Positions 1-7,264 of a stretch of 10,182 nt of DNA are shown here, piece by piece; positions within the stretch are counted from its first letter, which is position 1, and the number at the start of each line of letters is the position of its first letter. Source of the stretch: Actinomycetota bacterium (GTDB lineage: Bacteria > Actinomycetota > Actinomycetes > Nanopelagicales > Nanopelagicaceae); assembly GCA_009699165.1 (NCBI GenBank), contig WLOR01000049.1:1-10182 (forward strand). The letters are read 5' to 3'. Both the position numbers and the translations under genes were made by a program. A model generated the notes under the pieces. That model saw only the letters and a program-made list of their open reading frames with translations. It had not been told where the DNA came from and searched no databases.

Positions 1-2355
1 ATGGTCGATGAGTTTCAGGAGAGCGATCCGGCTCAGAGAGAGCTATTAGCGGTATTGGCTGGCAATGACATAATCATCTGTGCCGATGCTGATAGCGCGG
101 TCGGACGTTTTCGTGGGGCAGATCCCGATGGTTTATCTGCAGCGCTCGATCCATATCGTGCACAGGAGATTGTCTTAACCTCTGATTATCGAAGTGCTAC
201 TGACATCTTCGAGGTCGCATATACATATGCTCAAGGTTTACGAGGTGCTCCAACTACGCGCAAACGCACCTGCGCTAGCGAAATTACTGGCCAAGTTCAG
301 GTTCATCGCTTGCGATCATCAGCCGAAGAAGCGGCATTTATCGCCCACCAGTTTCGCAGTGCTCATCTGCGCCAAGGTATTTCTTATAGCGACATGGCAG
401 TCATACTGCGCAGTCCAAGTACAACGGCGTCGGCACTTCGTCGTGCGTTTTCACAGGTCGGAATTCCGGTGGCAAGTGAGCTGCAAGCCTTAGCTGGCAA
501 CCCTGCAATAGCACCGTTTTTATTACTGGCTCGTGTTGCAATAAAAGCGCAGCCACTCAACTTAGATACCGCCGAGCGATTATTAATGAGCGAGTTTGGG
601 GGCGCTGATTCAATCTCACTTCGAAGAATCCGTCGCGCGATGATTTCAGCACGTATCGAAGGAGATGAACGTTCTGGAACTCAATTACTGCTCGATGCAA
701 TCAATGATGGCGACGTAATGATTGAGGGTGCTGACTCCGTTATGCGTGTGCATCAACTTCTTGAAAAAGCCCGTGCAGTTGCGCGCAACAAATCTGCACT
801 AGCCGATGATCTCTTGTGGGCGATTTGGGATAACGCTGTGACAAGTGATGGTCAAAAACTCGCATCCGCATGGCGCTCACAGTCTCTGCGTCCAGGTGTA
901 CGTGGTGCTGCAGCTGATCGCGATCTCGATGCGATGATGCAGTTATTTGAAACCGCGGCTAGATACTCAGAGCGCTTTCCGCTTTCTGGCCCTGCTGCAT
1001 TTATCGCCGAGATTTCAAGTGAAGATATCGCCGGAGATGTAATCACAGCAAAAGGTGTGCGGCCGGATTTTGTTGAGATTTTGACTGTGCATAGTGCAAA
1101 AGGTCGCGAGTGGGATCTTGTTGCAGTTGCGGGGTTGCAGGAGGGGACATGGCCTAATCTCAAGCAACGCTCATCACTCTTAGGTGCCGAACGCTTAGTT
1201 GAACGCCAGCGCAATCCCGATATTCCTCGTGATCAACTTGATGTAATCGCTTCAAATAGCCTTATGCAAGATGAAGCCCGACTCTTTCATGTGGCTCTAA
1301 CCCGCGCCAAACAATCACTTTTCATTACTGCAGTCCAACGCGATGATGAAGAGCCGTCACAGTTTTTTGAGGCAATCGAAGTCATAGTACATAAAACTGA
1401 TATCGATGAACCGGTTTTAACCGATGTACCTAGGCCTATAACCGCACCCGCACTTGTGGCCGAACTGCGAAGTCAGTTACATGGCGACAACGCAGATGTT
1501 GCAGCCCAGATCCTAAAAGCAATGAGCGAAGAGGGAATCTATCTTGCCGATCCTCACAGTTGGATTGGCGCAGTTCCGCTGAGTACCGACAGCGCTGTGA
1601 TCGATGCAGATAAGCAGGTTGTTGTATCACCAAGTGGAGCAGAATCTTTTGTGGAATGTGGAGTTAAATGGTTTCTACAAAATAATGGTGGAAGTGATGG
1701 CGACAGCACCGCGCAAGTTCTTGGTTCGGCGATTCACGCTTTTGCCGCGACAATGGTTCAAGAGCCAGGGACTACAAAGGCCGATCTGATTACAAAACTA
1801 CAGAATTCATGGAAGCTCATTGATCCAGAGTCAGGTTGGGTGAGTGCTTCTCATTTAGAGCGCGCGGTAACAATGCTTGAAAAGTTTGTTGATTATCATA
1901 CGAAAACAACGCGCACAGTTGTCGATGCCGAGATTCGATTTGATATAACTCTTGGTAGAGCGCGAATCAAAGGAAGCGTTGATCGACTTGAGGTCGAAGC
2001 AGATGGCAGCCTATTTATTATCGATTTCAAAACCAGTGCTAGTGCGATAAGCGTTAAAGATGCAAAGGAAAATCTCCAGTTGATGAGCTACCAACTCGGC
2101 ATAGCCGAGGGTGGATTTACCCATGGAGATGTTAGTGCCGGAGCCGAACTCGTGTACTTAGGAACTGATGCGGCATCTGCAACTGTTCGTTCACAGTTCT
2201 CCATCGATGTCGAGGCAACAAAGGTTCAACTCAATGAGATTGCAGATGGAATGGGTGCGGCGACATTCTTTGCCACAGTAAATAAGCGTTGTAAAGGCTG
2301 CCCAGTGCGTAAATCCTGCCCTGTACAAAGCGATGGAAAATCGGTGATTTCATGA
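1..2355 (+). CDS. adnA: AdnA, motor-nuclease subunit of the AdnAB break-resection complex (5' end missing)
   Basis: Partial UvrD/RecB-type helicase-nuclease; AdnA with AdnB unwinds and degrades broken DNA ends. Reading is open from base 1 and begins inside motif II (VDEFQ, residues 2-6 of the fragment), so the ATG at base 1 is an internal Met. Walker A and roughly 250 N-terminal residues lie upstream; mycobacterial AdnA is about 1050 aa, against 784 seen here. Visible: a degenerate motif III (residues 28-40, ending FRGA), motif IV SDYRS (61-65), motif V LTVHSAKGREWD (361-372) and motif VI ALTRAK (432-437). The C-terminal RecB-like nuclease has H579 in GSAIHAFA, E644, D661 in GSVDRLE, D675 and K677 in IIDFKTS, then Q693 and Y697. 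C553 plus C764, C767 and C773 match the four-cysteine Fe-S pattern of AddB/Dna2-type nucleases. The AdnA rather than AdnB assignment rests on being first in the pair and carrying the cysteines. The stop overlaps the adnB start (ATGA). Confidence 0.9.
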   Translation: MVDEFQESDPAQRELLAVLAGNDIIICADADSAVGRFRGADPDGLSAALDPYRAQEIVLTSDYRSATDIFEVAYTYAQGLRGAPTTRKRTCASEITGQVQVHRLRSSAEEAAFIAHQFRSAHLRQGISYSDMAVILRSPSTTASALRRAFSQVGIPVASELQALAGNPAIAPFLLLARVAIKAQPLNLDTAERLLMSEFGGADSISLRRIRRAMISARIEGDERSGTQLLLDAINDGDVMIEGADSVMRVHQLLEKARAVARNKSALADDLLWAIWDNAVTSDGQKLASAWRSQSLRPGVRGAAADRDLDAMMQLFETAARYSERFPLSGPAAFIAEISSEDIAGDVITAKGVRPDFVEILTVHSAKGREWDLVAVAGLQEGTWPNLKQRSSLLGAERLVERQRNPDIPRDQLDVIASNSLMQDEARLFHVALTRAKQSLFITAVQRDDEEPSQFFEAIEVIVHKTDIDEPVLTDVPRPITAPALVAELRSQLHGDNADVAAQILKAMSEEGIYLADPHSWIGAVPLSTDSAVIDADKQVVVSPSGAESFVECGVKWFLQNNGGSDGDSTAQVLGSAIHAFAATMVQEPGTTKADLITKLQNSWKLIDPESGWVSASHLERAVTMLEKFVDYHTKTTRTVVDAEIRFDITLGRARIKGSVDRLEVEADGSLFIIDFKTSASAISVKDAKENLQLMSYQLGIAEGGFTHGDVSAGAELVYLGTDAASATVRSQFSIDVEATKVQLNEIADGMGAATFFATVNKRCKGCPVRKSCPVQSDGKSVIS

Positions 2356-5300
2356 GCTTAAACGCTAAGTACTCACCCGAAGAGATTATCGCCAAATTAC
2401 AAGCACATCCAAAGTTTGGCTCTTCAATCATGCCCGTAACTTCTTATCAATCGGCCATCATTAGTAGCGAACTTGAACCTGCCGTAGTAATCGCAGGCGC
2501 TGGCTCTGGTAAGACAGAAACGATGAGCAATCGCGTTTTATTCTTGGTAGCAAATGGCTTCGTGACTCCTGATCAAATCCTAGGTCTAACTTTTACCCGC
2601 AAAGCCGCTGGTGAACTATCTGTGCGCATTCGCAAACGCCTGCGCCAACTTGCTTCGCTTCCCGATTTCAAACACATCACATCAACTAGTTCCTCCGTAA
2701 CTACGTACCATTCGTATGCGGGTAAATTACTCAGTGAACATGCCATCCGATATGGAATCGATGCCGACGCCGAACCTTTAGGCGAAGCAGCGATTTGGCA
2801 GATTGCATCTGATGTAGTCCGCAACTGGTCCGACGAGAATTACCGAAACCAAAGCGCAGTAAGTACCGTTATTAAAGATTTATTGGGGCTTTCAAAGTTA
2901 ATGCTAGAGCATCAAGTGAAAGCCGCCGATATTGAAGCGATTGGTCTAGAGATTGTTCAAGCTCTGGCACCACTTGCCGGTTCTCGCAACGAAGAGGTCA
3001 GAGCAGTAGAGCGTGCAATGCTTCAACGTAACTCACTTCTGCCAATGGTCGATGCTTTTATGCAACGGCGCAAAGCCGCTGGTGAGTTCTCTTTTGATGA
3101 TCAGATGTCACTTGCTGCCGATATCGCTGAAAACTTCGCCGATGTAGGTGTACTAGAGCGCGGGAAGTATCGAGTCGTATTATTGGATGAGTACCAAGAT
3201 ACATCGCAGTCCCAAGTGCGCATGCTCTCGGCCCTTTACGGCAACTTTGTCAGCGATACGGGTCATCCAGTGATGGCGGTAGGCGACCCATCACAAGCCA
3301 TTTATACCTGGCGTGGAGCATCGGCCGGCACAATGAAATCCTTTACTAACTACTTTCCAAAGCTCGATTCGCACGTGGGCAAGGTTGAGTTCTCACTACC
3401 GACGACATTTAGAAACGACGTCATGATTTTGGCTGCGGCAAATCGCATCAGCGAAGAGATCAAATTAGCGGGCGGACAACAAGTCGTTGAGTTAGAGCCC
3501 CGTCCAAATGCAGGAAAGGGTGAGATCGCATACGGAGTTTTTGAAACTATTGATTCTGAAGCCGCCGCCGTTGCTGAGTACATACATCACAACTGGAGCT
3601 CTACTTCAGGAAAGACTGCGGCAGTTTTAGTGCGTAAGCGCTCGCAGATTACTGCAATAGAAAACGCACTTGTGAAACTTGGTCTTGCCGTCGAAGTGAT
3701 TGGTATCGGCGGATTGATCCATGTACCCGAGGTCGCAGATGTTGTCTCTATGTTGCGAATAATCACCAATCCCGATGCAGGATCGGCACTCATGCGCCAC
3801 CTAACCGGACCGCGTATTAACTTAGGGCCACGAGATATTGCTGCACTCGGAACATTTAGTCGAGATCGCGCGAGAGAGTCACAATCGGATTCAAAGAATC
3901 TCGTCAAGAAAATCGCTGCAGGAAATCCCGAACAGCTCGAGGCAGATGATCAATTTACGGGTTCGATTATCGATGCCCTCGATGAGATTCATTCGGCAAA
4001 GAAAAATGGTTTTAGTGATGTGGGATATCAGCGACTTGTGCGTTTTGCCGCAGATCTTCGCAGACTGCGTTCGCGTGCAGGTGGAGGGATTAGCGACCTC
4101 ATTAATGAGATCGAAAACTATCTAACCCTGGAATCCGAGATAACACTTCGCGATGGCTCTCAATCCGGCCGTCGACACTTAGATCGCTTCTTAGATGAGG
4201 CGGCAAAGTTTGAAAGAAGCGGTGGATCGATTAGTGCTTTTCTAGATTGGCTGGATGTTGCCACCGATGCCGAAGGTGGATTAAAAGCTGGAGCACCTGA
4301 AATTCGCAGTGATGTAGTGCAGATATTGACGATTCACATGGCAAAAGGCGCCGAATGGGATGTTGTTGCAGTTCCAGGCTTAGCTGAAGGAACTTTTCCT
4401 GGTAACAATAATGGCGACCCCGACAACTGGATAAAAAATGAGAAGCACGTTCCATTTCCGCTGAGAGGTGATGCAGATGAGCTGCCAGAGTTCTCATTAC
4501 GAGGAGTCACAAAAAATAGTGAAGCTGCAAAAGTAATAAAAGATTTTGCCAGCAGGTGCGTCGATAACATTAAAATGCGTGAAGAGATGCGACTTGCCTA
4601 CGTTGCGGTTACGCGTGCCAAGTCGCATCTAATCTGCACAACATCGCGTTGGAGAGATGGCAGTAAACCAGTTGAACCAAGTGAGTTCTTTTATCTCGTC
4701 GCAGGAGTTGCATCCGAGCGCGGAGGAATAATGATTTCAGATGCACCGGCCCCAGAAGATGGTGCTGAAAATCCAACTCTTGAAAATCCTGTTACCGCAA
4801 TTTGGCCCTTTGATCCATTAGGAACACGACGCGAAGCATTTGATGCTGCGATAGAACGTGTTGAACAGAGCAGTGCTCACTCACTAGAAGTTGTAGGCGA
4901 CGCCAAAATATCTTCCTGGATTGAGGATGCACAAGCTTTAATTACCGAGCACCACCAGCGAAGCAGTGGCGCAATCGAAGTGGCACTTCCTCCGAGGCTT
5001 TCAACTTCAACGCTTGTGGCCTTACACGAGGATCCTCAAGAGCTGGCTCTAAATATCCGCAGGCCCATGCCTCGAGGACAAGATCAATACTCACGTCGCG
5101 GTACAGCATTTCACTTATGGGTCGAACGCCAGTTCACCGATGCCGCCACATTATTTGGAGATGAGTACCTTGATTACTTAGACCCACTTGATGAGGATTC
5201 AAAGTTAGAGGATTTAAAGAAAGCATGGCTCTCTAGCGAGTTCGCTAACCGCACTCCAGTGCGGGTAGAAGTCCCATTTGAAACCACTATTGCAGGGGTC

Positions 5301-5573
5301 CTCATTCGTGGCCGTATCGATGCAATCTATACAACTGCCGACGGCTACGAGGTCGTGGACTGGAAAACAGGATCAAAGAGGTTAGGCCAATCTGCAGCAG
5401 TGCAGTTAGCTATGTACCGTCTTGCGTGGGCCAAACTTTCCAATACAGATATTTCAAAGGTCAGCGCCGCTTTTCACTACGTTCCAACGAGCGTTACAGA
5501 TAGGCCAGCCGATCTTCTTAGCGAAGATGATTTGATTGCGTTAGTTTCGCAGATTGAGTCGGCCAGTAAATGA
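2352..5573 (+). CDS. adnB: AdnB, lead motor-nuclease subunit of AdnAB
   Basis: Full-length (1073 aa; mycobacterial AdnB is about 1100) superfamily 1A helicase fused to a RecB-like nuclease. In mycobacteria AdnB is the dominant motor of the heterodimer that resects double-strand breaks. Motor motifs in order: Q motif TSYQ (Q33), Walker A AGAGSGKT (48-55, K54), Ia LTFTRKAAGE (79-88), Ic TYHSYA (118-123), II LLDEYQD (D279, E280), III VGDPSQAIYTWRGA (310-323, Q315), IV TFRN (352-355), V LTIHMAKGAEWD (659-670) and VI AVTRAK (arginine finger R755). All are canonical, unlike motif III of the upstream partner. Nuclease: H921 in TAFHLW, E973 in VEVPFE, D990 in GRIDAI, D1003 and K1005 in VVDWKTG, Q1018 and Y1022. 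No cysteine cluster follows, so this nuclease lacks the Fe-S site. The start at 2352 overlaps the adnA stop, and no strong Shine-Dalgarno is visible, which suggests translational coupling. The 3' end overlaps the permease gene in the same way. Confidence 0.93.
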   Translation: MSLNAKYSPEEIIAKLQAHPKFGSSIMPVTSYQSAIISSELEPAVVIAGAGSGKTETMSNRVLFLVANGFVTPDQILGLTFTRKAAGELSVRIRKRLRQLASLPDFKHITSTSSSVTTYHSYAGKLLSEHAIRYGIDADAEPLGEAAIWQIASDVVRNWSDENYRNQSAVSTVIKDLLGLSKLMLEHQVKAADIEAIGLEIVQALAPLAGSRNEEVRAVERAMLQRNSLLPMVDAFMQRRKAAGEFSFDDQMSLAADIAENFADVGVLERGKYRVVLLDEYQDTSQSQVRMLSALYGNFVSDTGHPVMAVGDPSQAIYTWRGASAGTMKSFTNYFPKLDSHVGKVEFSLPTTFRNDVMILAAANRISEEIKLAGGQQVVELEPRPNAGKGEIAYGVFETIDSEAAAVAEYIHHNWSSTSGKTAAVLVRKRSQITAIENALVKLGLAVEVIGIGGLIHVPEVADVVSMLRIITNPDAGSALMRHLTGPRINLGPRDIAALGTFSRDRARESQSDSKNLVKKIAAGNPEQLEADDQFTGSIIDALDEIHSAKKNGFSDVGYQRLVRFAADLRRLRSRAGGGISDLINEIENYLTLESEITLRDGSQSGRRHLDRFLDEAAKFERSGGSISAFLDWLDVATDAEGGLKAGAPEIRSDVVQILTIHMAKGAEWDVVAVPGLAEGTFPGNNNGDPDNWIKNEKHVPFPLRGDADELPEFSLRGVTKNSEAAKVIKDFASRCVDNIKMREEMRLAYVAVTRAKSHLICTTSRWRDGSKPVEPSEFFYLVAGVASERGGIMISDAPAPEDGAENPTLENPVTAIWPFDPLGTRREAFDAAIERVEQSSAHSLEVVGDAKISSWIEDAQALITEHHQRSSGAIEVALPPRLSTSTLVALHEDPQELALNIRRPMPRGQDQYSRRGTAFHLWVERQFTDAATLFGDEYLDYLDPLDEDSKLEDLKKAWLSSEFANRTPVRVEVPFETTIAGVLIRGRIDAIYTTADGYEVVDWKTGSKRLGQSAAVQLAMYRLAWAKLSNTDISKVSAAFHYVPTSVTDRPADLLSEDDLIALVSQIESASK

Positions 5574-6451
5574 ATTTTAAAATCTTCGCCCTAGTCATCT
5601 CGATGATTAGCTGGGGTTTTTCAAATCCATTAGCAGATTTGGCTATAACTAAGCTGCCGTCAGTTCTCTTTGCCTTCATTGTGTGTGGAGTTGGATTTCT
5701 ATTTCTTGTTGCAGTTGCATTGATAAGAAGGCGAACTCCTGTGATTGCCTGGAAATATGTTATTCCCCTAGGCATTATGCAGCCTGGATTAGCTTGGTAC
5801 TTCGCAAGCATTGGTTATACCCACGAAAATGCGAGTACGGGTGTTTTGATTTTAACGAGTGAGACGCTCTTTACGGTTTTAATCGGAGTCTTTTGGTTAA
5901 GAGATAGGTTAACCCCAAAACAATGGCTCTATTTTGCAGTTGGAATTCTTGGTGTAATTATTGCAAGTTCGACAAGTAGGCACGTTGAAACATCTTCTAC
6001 CGCTATCTATTTTTTAATTTCGGCGCTACTTTTTGGTGTGTATGCAAATATCATGAGGCGCTATGTTTCAGGATACTCGTCAATTGATTTAGTGCTTGGG
6101 CAAACCTTTGTATCGACGCTTTTCTTTGGATTTTTCTATCTGGTTGGTGGCTCAGTGCATTTGCCGGCAATCAGCGCAAATATATGGATTTCAGCGATTT
6201 TGTGCGGAGTCTTTGGCGTTGGATTGCCATTTGTAGCCTTCAATTTTGCCGTTCAGGCAGTGCCAGGAAAGATCATTGGACCCTCTCTCAATATCATTCC
6301 AATTGCTGGAGTATTAACAAGTCTTGTCCTAGGTCGCGGTGCACCAACACTCACTCAACTTATTGGAAGCCTGCTGGTTATCGCCTCAGTGAGTTTGATT
6401 TCAGAGAAACCGACAGACAGAAAAATCTCAGATCAGGAAACCACAATCTGA
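5570..6451 (+). CDS. DMT-superfamily permease with two EamA domains
   Basis: Inner-membrane protein of 293 aa with ten likely transmembrane helices, near residues 4-20, 31-53, 61-81, 88-109, 117-134, 145-161, 171-192, 203-225, 236-254 and 262-278. They form two five-helix EamA halves joined by a short polar linker (135-144). Typical marks are the SWGFSNP turn in helix 1, charged RRR and RDR loops after helices 2 and 4, and a PSL..IP.AGV stretch in helix 9. DMT/EamA members export or exchange small metabolites such as amino acids, nucleotide derivatives or sugars; the substrate cannot be read from this sequence. The start at 5570 lies in an ATGA overlap with the adnB stop, so it is probably co-transcribed with adnAB, though no functional link is known to me. 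Base composition is lower than its neighbours in sampled lines (24/60 GC at 5581-5640, 23/60 at 6001-6060). Its last 19 bases overlap the convergent gene. Confidence 0.88.
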   Translation: MNFKIFALVISMISWGFSNPLADLAITKLPSVLFAFIVCGVGFLFLVAVALIRRRTPVIAWKYVIPLGIMQPGLAWYFASIGYTHENASTGVLILTSETLFTVLIGVFWLRDRLTPKQWLYFAVGILGVIIASSTSRHVETSSTAIYFLISALLFGVYANIMRRYVSGYSSIDLVLGQTFVSTLFFGFFYLVGGSVHLPAISANIWISAILCGVFGVGLPFVAFNFAVQAVPGKIIGPSLNIIPIAGVLTSLVLGRGAPTLTQLIGSLLVIASVSLISEKPTDRKISDQETTI

Positions 6452-7236
6452 ATCGGTAAGTGATCGCTCATTCCTGAATGAGGATAGTTCACATGCTCGA
6501 TGTCCTGCGATTTCAGTGCTTGAGATAGGAAGTAATCAATCTGTACCCGTGGCGCCCAACTAGGGAAACTCTTTTGAGAGATGAGCGAGTTCCATTTAAA
6601 TCCGCAAACTATTTTTCCAAATGGGATATTGAGATCTCCCATAATAATAATTTTCTTTTTGTCTACGACACCTAAAGTATTTGCCCAACGTTTGATTTTG
6701 ATGAGTTGGAGAAAGTTAAAAAACGGGACAAAGGAAAGATGTGTATTGATGATTAACCAACCATTGTCTAATACCGCGCCAAGGGCACTTCGCGGATGAT
6801 CACGTACGTAAAAGCGTTTTAACTTTCCATCGACTGGAAAGGCCATCATTACACCGACAGGTGAGCCTTTTAACTCTAATCGGTGCCATGAAACAACAGG
6901 GATCTTTGAGACGATCCCAATCCCATATCCCGGCAAAGATTCCTCGCTTGACTCAGTGACAACTTTGAGATCACTGCTGTTGGGGTTGCGCCAATCTTCA
7001 TCGGGTGATCCCATAAGTGATGGTGCAAATGCCCAGTGAGCAGCACCCATCATCGTCGCGACATTTCCAACTTGATTATGGTTGCCTGAACGAGCGAGGA
7101 AGTAGTCAACCTCTTGCAGTCCAATGAGGTCACTCTGTAAGTGCTCTATCTCGGCCGTTAACAGCGCAGTGTTATCGGCTTTTGTGTCCGGTGGCATTGC
7201 TTCTCCGTGGAGCAGATTCCAAGATGTTAGACGCAT
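6433..7236 (-). CDS. Endonuclease/exonuclease/phosphatase (EEP) superfamily enzyme
   Basis: A 267-aa metal-dependent phosphodiesterase/phosphatase fold related to exonuclease III, DNase I and sphingomyelinase. The set of active-site motifs is complete: N7 in SWNLLHG, the metal ligand E42 in LQEVD, H166 in NTHLSF, D201 and N203 in GDLN, D234 in QIDYFLS, and D258-H259 in SDHLPI. GYGIGIVSK (103-111) is the usual core strand. No signal peptide or membrane anchor is evident, so the enzyme is probably cytoplasmic. The substrate cannot be settled: DNA, RNA, a nucleotide, or a phospho-lipid or sugar phosphate all fit the fold. It is the only gene on the minus strand. It converges on the permease gene with a 19-bp overlap and diverges from nudC across 28 bp. 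The start at 7236 is preferred because MRLTSWN places the first catalytic strand at the extreme N-terminus, as in relatives. One sampled line is AT-rich (22/60 GC at 6661-6720). Confidence 0.85.
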   Translation of the reverse strand: MRLTSWNLLHGEAMPPDTKADNTALLTAEIEHLQSDLIGLQEVDYFLARSGNHNQVGNVATMMGAAHWAFAPSLMGSPDEDWRNPNSSDLKVVTESSEESLPGYGIGIVSKIPVVSWHRLELKGSPVGVMMAFPVDGKLKRFYVRDHPRSALGAVLDNGWLIINTHLSFVPFFNFLQLIKIKRWANTLGVVDKKKIIIMGDLNIPFGKIVCGFKWNSLISQKSFPSWAPRVQIDYFLSQALKSQDIEHVNYPHSGMSDHLPIQIVVS

Positions 7237-7242
7237 GGGGCG

Positions 7243-7248
7243 ATGCTA
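7243..7248 (-). promoter_or_regulatory. Putative leaderless -10 box for the EEP gene
   Basis: Read on the minus strand this is TAGCAT, a TANNNT-type -10 box. Six bases then separate it from the A of the EEP start codon at 7236, the spacing expected if transcription starts at the ATG itself. Leaderless mRNAs are common in Actinobacteria. No Shine-Dalgarno lies at a useful distance: the only GGAGG on this strand is more than 20 bases upstream. No convincing -35 box is seen. A short motif like this is weak evidence alone. Confidence 0.4.
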
Positions 7249-7249
7249 G

Positions 7250-7255
7250 TAGTCT
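7250..7255 (+). promoter_or_regulatory. Putative leaderless -10 box for nudC-uvrD2
   Basis: TAGTCT fits TANNNT and lies nine bases before the nudC ATG at 7265, close enough for a leaderless or very short-leader transcript. A weak TTAGAC lies 17 bp upstream at 7227-7232, inside the EEP coding region. The bases just before the ATG (ACACCTCC) are the reverse of a ribosome binding site, so leaderless initiation is the simplest reading. The box nearly abuts the opposing one at 7243-7248. Confidence 0.35.
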
Positions 7256-7264
7256 GACACCTCC

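Noticed and set aside
1..3. ATG at base 1 as the true start of the first gene
   Set aside because: The protein begins inside helicase motif II and lacks Walker A, so the gene must extend upstream of the window.
4231..4570. Overlapping minus-strand open frames opposite adnB
   Set aside because: They lie wholly within a full set of conserved helicase motifs on the plus strand, and have no recognisable domains or start signals.
1..5573. adnAB as a defence-type helicase-nuclease pair or a new system
   Set aside because: Motif content, subunit sizes, order and the nudC-uvrD2 neighbourhood all match the housekeeping AdnAB resection complex of Actinobacteria.
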